Of a stretch of DNA of 64,000 nt, positions 8,495-16,516 are shown in pieces. The position numbers and the translations under genes are program-made. Below the pieces are notes generated by a model that did no database searches, had not been told where the DNA came from, and saw only the letters and a list, made by a program, of their open reading frames with translations. Numbering within the stretch: the stretch's first letter is position 1; each line of letters opens with the position of its first letter. The DNA is from Paeniglutamicibacter psychrophenolicus (GTDB lineage: Bacteria; Actinomycetota; Actinomycetes; Actinomycetales; Micrococcaceae), in the NCBI RefSeq assembly GCF_030812255.1, contig NZ_JAUSSH010000002.1, positions 1 through 64,000 of the forward strand. Direction: 5' to 3'.

Positions 8495-8866
8495 ATGAAT
8501 GCATGGCGACGCTACGATTCACCGCTGCTGCCGACCTTCCACGAACGCTTCGAGAAGCGTTGGGGGAAGGGCAGCGCACCGTTTTTGGACCCGGAAGTCC
8601 TCGAGCAACCCATGCCTCGGGCCCAGTGGATCAACATCGATACCGGGGCCGCGCTGGCGGTGGTCCCGATCTGGACGGAAGATGAGGCCCACCGGTCCTT
8701 CGCCATGTTCTACCTGCCCCCGGCCGGGGACATCTGGTTGCTGCGTCCCGGGGCCACCGGCTATCTCGAATCCGGACAGCTGGAGAGCATCAGGCTGCGC
8801 AATGACGCCTTCAAGAAGGCCCTCAAGCATGCCACGGAGTTCATCGAGGGTGCCAATCCGCTGTGA
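8495..8866 (+). CDS. Unknown protein coupled to the J-domain gene
   Basis: A 123-residue soluble protein that I do not recognise. Its ATG immediately follows the TAA of the J-domain gene, with AGGAGGAG at the end of that gene as ribosome-binding site. Aromatic and charged residues dominate the start (MNAWRRYDSPLLPTF), and two beta-rich segments follow (ALAVVPIW, IWLLRPG). No membrane segment or signal peptide is seen. Tight coupling suggests it acts with the J-domain protein, for example as the client-binding or targeting partner it lacks; that is inference. Confidence 0.75.
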   Translation: MNAWRRYDSPLLPTFHERFEKRWGKGSAPFLDPEVLEQPMPRAQWINIDTGAALAVVPIWTEDEAHRSFAMFYLPPAGDIWLLRPGATGYLESGQLESIRLRNDAFKKALKHATEFIEGANPL

Positions 8867-9021
8867 TCCGCAGCTCTGGGATCCGACGGCCCGTCCCTGC
8901 TGAGCCGTCGGAGGTGTCTTGAAAAGATCAATCTTCGGTCACGGTACACGAGGGTTCCGCCAGGGAAGATCCTCTTGACACCCGCCATATTCAGCCACGG
9001 AACGACTGCCCAGGGTTGGGT

Positions 9022-9179
9022 TTGACAGGGTGCGGCACCCATTATTAGCCTATTTCTACTTGCATCCGTTGATGGCTTTCACAAGCCAAGAGGGGAGGAA
9101 TACGTCGCCGTTAAGCTAAACCCAAACCGAGACAGACCACCCCATTCGTTGAAGGCCCCTCTGGCATAGAGGGGCCTTC
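9022..9179 (+). ncRNA. Candidate small RNA with own promoter and terminator
   Basis: TTGACA at 9022-9027, an 18-base spacer and TAGCCT at 9046-9051 make a good sigma-70-type promoter. About 100 bases later comes a perfect 12-bp hairpin (9151-9162 with 9168-9179). The ~120-base transcript between them has no convincing open frame; the best is 15 codons from 9072. It could be a small RNA or a leader whose gene was lost. No known family was recognised. Confidence 0.4.
9151..9179 (+). terminator. Rho-independent-like terminator
   Basis: Perfect 12-bp inverted repeat GAAGGCCCCTCT / AGAGGGGCCTTC with a 5-base loop. It lies in gene-less DNA at the end of the candidate small RNA. Confidence 0.65.
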
Positions 9180-9834
9180 CGCCACCGAGTGACCTACGAA
9201 CCCCCTGACGGTTCCCCGCGCGCGGGACCGCTTCCAATCCCGGGAGTCGTACCTCCACGACGTACCGCCGAATGCAGGCCTGCTCGAACGCGACTTTTGC
9301 ACTCGCTCGGGTCAGTGCGTAATGTAGGGCGTTCGCCCGGAAGCGCCGTCCCCCAAGAGGCCGCCGGGCGGGATAACCAGCCCCCGCGTCCGCGCTTTCC
9401 CCCAAGGTGTGCGGCCGTGGGGGCTGTCCCTTAAATCCGTGCCTAGCCCCGCGACCACAGGGGTACGACAAAAGATATTTCGTTCGGTCTTTTCCCGCAC
9501 ACATGTGGACGCCGGGACCCAACCGACCGCGTGAGCACCACCGCCAGGTCACGTTCCGCCCTGAATCCCGCCTGCCACTGCCGGCGATCGTGCACACGCT
9601 CACCATCGTCAGGGGTTTCGCCGTAGTTCCCCGTGGCTCAAGACGCTTCCGCCCGGCCCCCTGTTAAGGGACCGGGTTATTTGGCATTGACCACGAGTGT
9701 GCAGCGGGACCAAGCTTCGCTCTCGCGGTTCCATGAAAAACAGATCAACAATTTAGTCAGAAACCAAGTACGAAACATGTATAGTGGGCCCACGACCCTG
9801 AAACGGGTCCAAGCCCACCGAGGGGGAATACAGC

Positions 9835-10545
9835 ATGGATCGGCCGGAAAGACTGGACGGCGTGGAAGAACCGCGCATGGTCCCCGAGGGGGTCTCGCTC
9901 GGGTACGCACGCATCAGCACCAAGGACCAAAACCGGGAGAGCCAACACCAGCAGCTCATCGCCGCAGGCTGCTACGACGTGTACGCGGACCAGGGCAAGT
10001 CCGGGGCCACCATGGCGCGCCCCGAGCTGGAAGCCTGCATACGTGCCCTGCAACCGGGAAACACCCTGGTGGTCACCACACTGGATCGCCTGGGCCGCAC
10101 CGTGCGCGGCCTGGCCGAACTGCTCGACACGCTCAAGGAACGCGAGATCAACTTCCGCTCCCTGGCCGAAGGCATCGACACCACCACGATGCAGGGACAA
10201 ACGATGATCAGCGTCATTGCTGACGTGGCCAAGATGGAACGCGAACTGATCCGCGAACGCACCATGGCCGGATTGGCCGCGGCCGAGGGCAAGGGAGGCC
10301 GGCCGCCACGCTTGCAACCTCACGAGGTGCGCGAAGCACACCGGCTGAGGGAGGACGAGGAATGGTCGTTGGACCGCATTGCGGAGAAGTTCAAGGTCAG
10401 CCGGTCAACGATCATTCGTGCGCTGCGCCAGGATGGGCTGGCCGGGGATGGCTACGCTGGTAAGAAACCAGCAATCTCACCCCGGGAGCCGACACGTGGC
10501 CAGAGCGCGCAAAACCCAGGTCCAGGGCCAAGTATCCCTGGATGA
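9835..10545 (+). CDS. Serine recombinase (resolvase/invertase family)
   Basis: A 236-residue site-specific recombinase of the small serine family. The catalytic domain spans about residues 20-155: GYARIS with the nucleophile Ser, the DRLGRT motif and the long E-helix starting near MISVIADVAKMERELI. A C-terminal helix-turn-helix (WSLDRIAEKFKVSRSTIIRAL) follows. Such enzymes resolve transposon cointegrates or plasmid multimers, or invert DNA. GAGGGGG lies ahead of the ATG. It is followed by plasmid-type genes, so this is probably part of a plasmid or transposon remnant. The Pro/Gly-rich tail may be a non-native extension. Confidence 0.92.
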   Translation: MDRPERLDGVEEPRMVPEGVSLGYARISTKDQNRESQHQQLIAAGCYDVYADQGKSGATMARPELEACIRALQPGNTLVVTTLDRLGRTVRGLAELLDTLKEREINFRSLAEGIDTTTMQGQTMISVIADVAKMERELIRERTMAGLAAAEGKGGRPPRLQPHEVREAHRLREDEEWSLDRIAEKFKVSRSTIIRALRQDGLAGDGYAGKKPAISPREPTRGQSAQNPGPGPSIPG

Positions 10546-10577
10546 TTTTCTCTTTCCAGAACCCGAGGAGGTTCGTG

Positions 10578-10979
10578 ATGAACACATACGGCACGTTCGC
10601 ACAGAACGCGTGGAAGACCCTGGCCCCGAGCCAGTACGAGTCGATCGTGGACCCGGAGACGTGGTTCACGAACCTGGGGGTCGAGGCGGAGAACAGCGTG
10701 GACAGTCTGCAGGTGCAGATCGCTGGACGCGATACGCCGGGGGAAACCTACCTGGAGAAAGTTGGCCGGTTGACGGCGGCGAAGATGCAGGCGGAGGAAA
10801 TCGTGAGGGTCGAGATGTTGACCCCACAGCCGGAGGACTTGGAGGAGGAGCCGGACGAGGACGAGGAACCGAGCACGATGGGCGTCTATCTGGAATACAT
10901 GAAGGAAGTGAACCGGCTTCACCGCGAGACCCTGGAGGAATTGCACCAGGAAGAGATGGGACACGACCTGAACCAGTAG
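10578..10979 (+). CDS. Plasmid-associated hypothetical protein
   Basis: A 133-residue acidic protein (MNTYGTFAQNAW at the start; an E/D-rich block EDLEEEPDEDEEP near residue 95). The ATG at 10578 has GAGGAGG eight bases upstream, so the in-frame start at 10542 is not used. Near the C-terminus it is rich in Glu, Leu and His and may form a helix or coiled coil. I do not recognise a domain. It lies between the recombinase and the truncated methylase/helicase gene, and small acidic proteins commonly precede those on actinobacterial plasmids. Confidence 0.65.
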   Translation: MNTYGTFAQNAWKTLAPSQYESIVDPETWFTNLGVEAENSVDSLQVQIAGRDTPGETYLEKVGRLTAAKMQAEEIVRVEMLTPQPEDLEEEPDEDEEPSTMGVYLEYMKEVNRLHRETLEELHQEEMGHDLNQ

Positions 10980-12322
10980 AAACGCTCTCACGGTTCATTC
11001 CAGTCAACCAGGATGCCTTGGCACCCTCGGGCGCCAGGGCGCGGTTCCGCGCCAACCTTGAAGCCTTGCGCACCTTGCGCGGGCTACAAGAGGCCGAGCG
11101 TGAGGCCAGCGCATCGGAGAAGGAAATCCTGGCCCGGTGGGGCAGCTGGGGAGCCACCGGGGTGGCAGAAGTCTTTGACGAAAACCGCCCCGAATATGCC
11201 GAGGATCGCGCAGAGTTGCGCGAACTCCTCACCGAGGCCGAATACCGGGCGGCGAACCGCACGGTCATCAATGCCCACTACACCGACCCGGCACTGGCTA
11301 CCGAGATCTGGCAGACCCTGCAAACTCTCGGCTTCGAGGGCGGCAATGTTTTGGAGCCAGGGTCCGGTGCTGGCACCTTCATTGGTTTGGCACCGGAGGG
11401 AGCCACCATGACCGGGGTGGAGCTGGACCCCATCACCGCAGGTATTTCCCAAGCTTTGTACCCAGGAGCCACGATCCGTACCGAGTCCTTTGCGGACTCG
11501 CAGTTCGGTTCGGCACGTTTCGATGCCACGGTGGGCAACGTGCCCTTTGGCCGGAACATCTTGCACGATACGACCCACAACCAGGGCCGGCACTCGATGC
11601 ACAACCACTTCATCATCAAGTCCCTGGACCTCACCCGCCCCGGCGGTGTGGTCGCGGTGATTTCCTCGGCCTTCACCCTGGATGCACAGAATCCGGCCGC
11701 GAGGCGGGAAATCTACGAAAATGCGGATCTTCTTGGTGCGGTGCGCCTGCCCAACGGGGCACACCGCAGGGCGGCCGGCACGGACGCGTTGACCGATGTC
11801 CTGGTCTTCCGTCGCCGCCTGCCGGGAGAAGAACCAGGGAACGCCGCCTGGTTGGAAACACGTCCCGTCGCCACCGCTTCCGGGGCCGAAGCACGCATCA
11901 ATGACTACTTCACCCAGAACCCGGACAAGCTCCTGGGGGAGATCGAGGTAGGCAACGGCATGTACGGCAACGCCACCGTGAACGTGCGGACCGATGACCT
12001 GAAAGCAGTCCCCACACGGCTGCATGAGCAGTTGCAGAAGATTGCCACCACCGCCGTGGCCGCAGGCCGCGGAATGGGCGAAGACCCGCGCACCGCCGAG
12101 GTGCAAGCCGCAGCCCGGATGCCGCAGGCGCCCGCCAGCGAACAGGTCGGACACATCGCCGCGCTCGAGGATGGAACCTTCACCCAGGTCAGCACCAACA
12201 AGGTCGCCGAGCCGCTGACAGTCCCGGCCACCCAACAGACCGAACTGCGCTCACTCCTGGGTTGCGGACGAATCGGGCGGAGAAGATGTCGCGCAGCGAT
12301 GGGCATGTGCCGCTTGTCATAG
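10979..12322 (+). pseudogene. Plasmid-type DNA methylase/helicase, truncated to the N-terminal methylase part
   Basis: About 430 residues match the front of the very large (usually well over 1500-residue) methyltransferase-SNF2 helicase proteins of plasmids and integrative elements. Seen in order: the entry block ending LAPSGARAR, WGSWGATG, AHYTDP, the SAM-binding motif VLEPGSGAGTFIG, the catalytic-type GNVPFG, HNHFI and LTRPGGVVAV. After the segment ending TELRSLLG (about 12258) the sequence becomes unrelated and a stop follows at 12320. The whole helicase part is missing. No good start codon was found (TTG at 11018 is possible), so the 5' end is also uncertain. Confidence 0.8.
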
Positions 12323-12405
12323 TGGTGTCGGGAATCGGGAGACCTACTCCGCAGTTGAAAGTGGGTGAAACTACAGTCATTCCCGAACAACAGGAGAATT
12401 CCTTC

Positions 12406-12960
12406 ATGGCAACCACAGTCCTTACCCTCGTCGGTTCATTGCGCAACGGCTCGACCAACCGCCAGCTGGCTGAAGCCACGGCCCTGAACGCACCGGAAGG
12501 CGTCGAGGTCAACGTCTTCGCCGGCCTGGAGAACATCCCGTTCTACAACGAGGACCAGGACATCGAGGGCCAGGTTCCGGCCGCGGCACTTGAATTGCGC
12601 GCCGCCGCGGGTGCAGCAGACGCACTGCTGCTGGTCTCCCCGGAATACAACGGCACCATGCCCGCCGTCCTGAAGAACGCCATCGACTGGCTCTCCCGTC
12701 CCTTCGGCAACAGCGTTGCCAAGGACATGCCCGCAGCTGTCATCGGCACCGCCTTTGGCCAGTACGGCGGGGTCTGGGCCCAGGACGAGGCCCGCAAGGC
12801 ACTGAACATCGCCGGCGCCAACGTCCTGGAGGACGTCAAGCTGTCGATCCCGAACTCGGTCGTCCGCTTCGCAGATCTCCACCCGAAGGACGACGCAGAG
12901 GTCGCCAGCCAGGTCGCAGCCGTGCTTGAGGGCATCCGCGCGGTGGCCGAAAGCAACTGA
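12406..12960 (+). CDS. NADPH-dependent FMN reductase family protein
   Basis: A 184-residue flavodoxin-like quinone/azo/chromate reductase-type enzyme. The FMN phosphate loop is VGSLRNGSTNRQLAE near the start, the middle has LLLVSPEYNGTMPAVLKNAIDWLSRP, the family hallmark, and FGQYGG follows. It transfers electrons from NAD(P)H via FMN to small acceptors; the real substrate is unknown. An in-frame frame runs back to 12262, but AGGAGA nine bases before the ATG at 12406 fixes the start. It sits just beyond the mobile-element junction and is followed by a terminator. Confidence 0.93.
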   Translation: MATTVLTLVGSLRNGSTNRQLAEATALNAPEGVEVNVFAGLENIPFYNEDQDIEGQVPAAALELRAAAGAADALLLVSPEYNGTMPAVLKNAIDWLSRPFGNSVAKDMPAAVIGTAFGQYGGVWAQDEARKALNIAGANVLEDVKLSIPNSVVRFADLHPKDDAEVASQVAAVLEGIRAVAESN

Positions 12961-13004
12961 TTTCCGATTTCCCGCGTTGACCCGCAAGGGGTCGATGCAT
13001 GGCG

Positions 13005-13039
13005 CGTGGCGGGCACCATTTCCCAAGGTGCCCGCCACG
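13005..13039 (+). terminator. Hairpin terminator after the FMN reductase gene
   Basis: Perfect 13-bp inverted repeat (13005-13017 with 13027-13039), 9-base loop, about 45 bases past the stop codon. Confidence 0.65.
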
Positions 13040-13122
13040 GCTGTCTTCGGCGAGGCCCTTGCCCGGGCCCAGGGCATGTAACCGTGGGGCCGGTTCCCGG
13101 GCCGCTGGTTAGGATGAACCCC

Positions 13123-14076
13123 ATGAACGATGTGATGACGCTGCGCTTCCTGGCCGCCCCGACGGACGTTTCCGAGGACGGCACCACGGTCCAGGCAGGG
13201 CGGGTGCTCGAATGGATCGACAAGGCCGGGTACGCCTGCGCCGTGGGCTACTCCGGCGGGTACTGCGTCACCGCCTACGTCGGGAACGTGCACTTCACCA
13301 GGCCCATCGAGAACGGCGACCTGATCGAGGTCACCGCCCGGATCGTGCACACCGGGCGCAGCAGCATGCAGGTGGTGGTCACGGTCGACGCCGCCGACGT
13401 GCGCGAACGGATCTTCAAGCCGGCCATGGACTGCATCCTGGTTTTCGTGGCGATGGACGAGAACCGCCGCGCCAAGGCCGTCCCGCCGTGGGAGCCGGCC
13501 GACGCCGAAGCCGCCCAGCTGGCCCAGGGGGCCGCGGACCGCGTTGCCGCGCGTGCCGAGATCCGCGAAGCCATGCGGGCCCAGGAATACACGGAGGCGG
13601 GCACCGCGCCGCGGGAGAGGTTCCGGTTCCTGGCCTCGCCCGGCGACGTGAACTGGGGCGGGAACGCGCACGGCGGGATCGTCATGCGCTGGATCGACGA
13701 GGTCGCACGGGCATGTGCCATGGGCTGGTGCGGCACGGATGCGGTGGCCGTCTACTCGGGAGGCATCCACTTCACGAACCCCATCCACATCGGCGACATC
13801 GTCGAGCTCGAGGCCAGGCTGATCCACACCGGCCCGCACTCCATGCACATCGCCGTGCATGTGCGGGCGCGGGACCCGCGCGAGACCCAGTGGCGTGACA
13901 CGACGCAGTGCATGACCATCTTCGTCACCCGCGATGAGTCCGGGCGGGCCTCCGGGGTGCGGCAGCTGGTGCCCGCCAACGCGGAGGACAGGCGCCTGGA
14001 CGCCCACGCCGTGGACCTCGTCCGGCGGCGCGCGGAGCTGAGCCCGCTGCGGTTCGCCACGGCGCGCGTCTACTGA
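13123..14076 (+). CDS. Acyl-CoA thioesterase with two hotdog domains
   Basis: A 317-residue cytosolic thioesterase. Two hotdog repeats are visible: GRVLEWIDKAGYACAVGYS through FTRPIENGDLIEV (about residues 25-85) and HGGIVMRWIDEVARACAMGW through FTNPIHIGDIVEL (about residues 185-250). Each has the family helix with Asp/Glu and the I-x-x-GD-x-I/V-E strand. Double-hotdog enzymes hydrolyse acyl-CoA to free acid and CoA. The start at 13123 fits a leaderless message: TAGGAT at 13110-13115, then seven bases, then ATG. It faces the PhoD-like gene convergently. Chain-length preference cannot be read from sequence. Confidence 0.9.
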   Translation: MNDVMTLRFLAAPTDVSEDGTTVQAGRVLEWIDKAGYACAVGYSGGYCVTAYVGNVHFTRPIENGDLIEVTARIVHTGRSSMQVVVTVDAADVRERIFKPAMDCILVFVAMDENRRAKAVPPWEPADAEAAQLAQGAADRVAARAEIREAMRAQEYTEAGTAPRERFRFLASPGDVNWGGNAHGGIVMRWIDEVARACAMGWCGTDAVAVYSGGIHFTNPIHIGDIVELEARLIHTGPHSMHIAVHVRARDPRETQWRDTTQCMTIFVTRDESGRASGVRQLVPANAEDRRLDAHAVDLVRRRAELSPLRFATARVY

Positions 14077-14103
14077 AGGCCCGGTTGCGGGACCGGCGCG
14101 CTG

Positions 14104-15834
14104 TCACTTGCGAACAGGCGGTTCCTCTTCCCGCGAACCGTTCCGGCGCGCGCCGAGGGTTGCGACGGTGACGGTGTCCAGCCCGGGGAATTCCGGGGCC
14201 CCCTCCCGGGCCACCCCGGTGAGCCAGCTGAACGCCAGCCCGTCGCCGGTGACCTCCAGGATGGCCAGGTTGTTGTCGAACCAGGGACCCTTGATGAGAT
14301 TCCAGCCAAACGGCGGGCTTGGCACGTTCGCCCTGCGCGCCATCCAGGCCCCGAACGGAACCGCCGGCCCGAAGGCCAGGGCCGCGGCAAAATAGCGCAG
14401 GAAACGGGGAAGCGGGTTGCGGATCGGCGAACAGACCGCCTGCAGGATCCTGCTGCCGCCCTCGCGTTCGACCTCGGAGACGTAGGAGAAGTGCACGTCC
14501 CCGGAGAGGAACGTGACCGTCTGCGGGGCCGGTCCGCGCTTTCCGTCGGCGACCTCGGTGGCGAGCCGCGCCACCTCCTGGAAGCTGCGCTGGAACGCGG
14601 CCCAATGCTCGAGGTCGAAACGCCGGCGCAACCGCTCGCCCAGCCACGCCCTGAGTCGCCTGCGGCTGCCGCTGGAGATGGCCTCGTCCCACGATTCCAC
14701 GTGGTGCAGGCCCATGGGCAGCAGGAAGGGCAGCGAGGTGCCGATGAGCAGGTGGCGGAATCCGCCGCGCATGTGCTCGTCGAGCCAGGCAAGTTCCGCC
14801 GCATTGAGCAGGGCGCGCCGTTCGGGCTCGAGCTTGCGGGCTGCCCGGGAGTCCACCACGATCAGGCGCACCGCATCCCAGTCGCGGCAGTAGCTCCAGC
14901 GGTAGCTTTCCGGCACGGCATCGACGCGCTCGGCGAACTCGTCCAGGTCCGCGGTCAGGTCCAGCTCGCCGGGACCGGTGTGGGCCGCGACGCGCTGCCA
15001 CAGCGGATCGGCCGCACGCTGGTCGGGGGAGAGGTTTCCGAGGTGCTGGTAGATCCAGTACGAGCCGAGCCCGGATACGATGCGTTCGTGCCACCAGCTG
15101 GTCTTCTGCATCTTTTGTTTCCAGCTCAGCGAGGAGTTCCAGTCGTCGCGGATGTCGTGGTCGTCGAAGATCATGGCGCTGGGCAGTGTCGAGAGCAGCC
15201 AGCGGTTGGCCGGGTCCGACCAGGCCAACCGGTACAGGTGGGCGTATTCCTCGAAGTCCTTCAGTTCGGCCCCGGGTGCCTCCTTGATGTTGCGGCGGCT
15301 GCGGATGAATTCCTGCATCTCGTCGCTGGTAGAGTCCGCATAGACCTGGTCGCCGAGGAAGAGCGCCACATCGGGCCAGTGGTCGTGCCCGGGTGCTGCC
15401 ATGGCCAGGGCGTAGGCGCGCATGGCGTCGATCCCGTGGGTGCGATTGCCGGATTCGTCGTGCGAAACACTGGTGCGGCAGGAGCCAAAGGCCAGCCGTG
15501 GCTCCTTGGCCGGGTCCAGGGTGGCGATCACCGGGTCGGGAAACCCGTCCGCAACGGGCCAGGCAAGCGTCCCGTCCAGGTGCACCGTGTAGGGGCGTAC
15601 GCTGCCCGATTCCAGTCCCGAGACCTCGACCAGGGCGTAGTGGTGGCCGTGCGCCGCAAAGGTCGCGGCCTGCCAGGCGTCCGCGCCGGAACGGACCTCG
15701 ACGGTGCAGGCCGCGGCGGTTTCCACCCAAATGCTGGCAGAGGCTGCGTCAACGTGGCGGAGCATCGGGCCGAGCACCAAGCCCCGGTCGGTCCAGTGGC
15801 CGGTGCCGGCCGGAGTGCTTCCAATGCTCATCAT
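14104..15834 (-). CDS. PhoD-like metallophosphatase (alkaline phosphatase D family)
   Basis: A 576-residue metallophosphoesterase. Metal-binding blocks appear in order: LAFGSCR (about residue 125), VALFLGDQVYAD, MIFDDHDIRDDW and FLSGDVHFSY. An N-terminal beta-sandwich (residues ~15-115, PMLRHVDAASASIWVET) precedes them, as in PhoD. There is no obvious Tat or Sec signal peptide, unlike secreted PhoD, so this is probably a cytosolic relative acting on phosphodiesters or phosphomonoesters. The start is the first of two adjacent ATGs at 15834, with AGGAGAGA just upstream; the frame runs open much further back without a start signal. Confidence 0.88.
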   Translation of the reverse strand: MMSIGSTPAGTGHWTDRGLVLGPMLRHVDAASASIWVETAAACTVEVRSGADAWQAATFAAHGHHYALVEVSGLESGSVRPYTVHLDGTLAWPVADGFPDPVIATLDPAKEPRLAFGSCRTSVSHDESGNRTHGIDAMRAYALAMAAPGHDHWPDVALFLGDQVYADSTSDEMQEFIRSRRNIKEAPGAELKDFEEYAHLYRLAWSDPANRWLLSTLPSAMIFDDHDIRDDWNSSLSWKQKMQKTSWWHERIVSGLGSYWIYQHLGNLSPDQRAADPLWQRVAAHTGPGELDLTADLDEFAERVDAVPESYRWSYCRDWDAVRLIVVDSRAARKLEPERRALLNAAELAWLDEHMRGGFRHLLIGTSLPFLLPMGLHHVESWDEAISSGSRRRLRAWLGERLRRRFDLEHWAAFQRSFQEVARLATEVADGKRGPAPQTVTFLSGDVHFSYVSEVEREGGSRILQAVCSPIRNPLPRFLRYFAAALAFGPAVPFGAWMARRANVPSPPFGWNLIKGPWFDNNLAILEVTGDGLAFSWLTGVAREGAPEFPGLDTVTVATLGARRNGSREEEPPVRK

Positions 15835-15981
15835 TCTCTCCTGATGGTGCCGGTCACCCCAGAATGGCACAACTGAATCGTTGGGGATAGACCGCATGGC
15901 GCACCGATGCCCTGCGTCGTGGCCCGCACGCAAATACCTTCCCGGCGCCGGTCCCGGGGGTGGACTGCATAAGATGGGCTG

Positions 15982-16428
15982 ATGAGCCCCTCCGCATACC
16001 TGCAGACCCGCCAACGATTCATCGCCGCAGCTCCGCACGAAGTCTTCGAGCTGCTGGCGAATCCGGCGATGCACCCGGTCATCGACGGATCCGGAACGGT
16101 GCGGGCCCCAAGCGGCCAGGCACAAAGGCTCGCCCTCGGGAGCGAGTTCGGCATGCAGATGCGCCTGGGCGTGCCCTATCGGATCAGCAATACGGTGGTC
16201 GAATTCGAGCAAGACCGGCTGATTGCGTGGAGGCACTTCAGCGGGCACCGCTGGCGCTACGAACTGGAACCCGACGGGTCCGGGACAACGGTGCGCGAAA
16301 CCTGGGATGCCAGCCGATTGCGGCACAAGTGGATGCTGCGGCTGCTGGGCTTCACCCGGACCACCGGGCCGAACATGGAAAGGACCCTCGAGCGGCTTGC
16401 CGCCCAGTTCCCCGAAGGCAAACGATAG
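15982..16428 (+). CDS. SRPBCC (START-like) family protein
   Basis: A 148-residue protein of the polyketide-cyclase/START fold. The N-terminal strand and helix (QRFIAAAPHEVFELLANPAMHPVIDGSGTV) and the late strand plus long C-terminal helix (GPNMERTLERLAAQF) are typical. These proteins hold a hydrophobic ligand in a deep cavity. TAAGAT six bases before the ATG indicates a leaderless transcript. It is divergent from the PhoD-like gene. Ligand unknown. Confidence 0.85.
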   Translation: MSPSAYLQTRQRFIAAAPHEVFELLANPAMHPVIDGSGTVRAPSGQAQRLALGSEFGMQMRLGVPYRISNTVVEFEQDRLIAWRHFSGHRWRYELEPDGSGTTVRETWDASRLRHKWMLRLLGFTRTTGPNMERTLERLAAQFPEGKR

Positions 16429-16516
16429 GGGAGAAGCGGGTTCGTCCTCCCTGTCGCCATCGCGCCGCGGGTCCGGAGCCGGGGCTTTGGCCGCTTGACC
16501 TACTACGCTGAATACC

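Larger units (their letters stand above)
8867..9834. other. Gene-less region with candidate small RNA and recombinase upstream region
   Basis: No protein gene is supported. It contains a promoter/terminator pair without an open frame (9022-9179, listed separately) and the upstream region of the recombinase, with a TATAGT -10-like hexamer at 9780-9785 and a GGGCCC palindrome beside it that could belong to a resolution site. Confidence 0.5.

Noticed and set aside
9180-9700. Ribosomal RNA fragment
   Set aside because: At first sight the structured, GC-rich sequence suggested rRNA, but no conserved 16S or 23S segment could be recognised.
10542-10577. Upstream start for the acidic plasmid protein
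   Set aside because: The ATG at 10578 has GAGGAGG at proper distance; the 10542 start has none.
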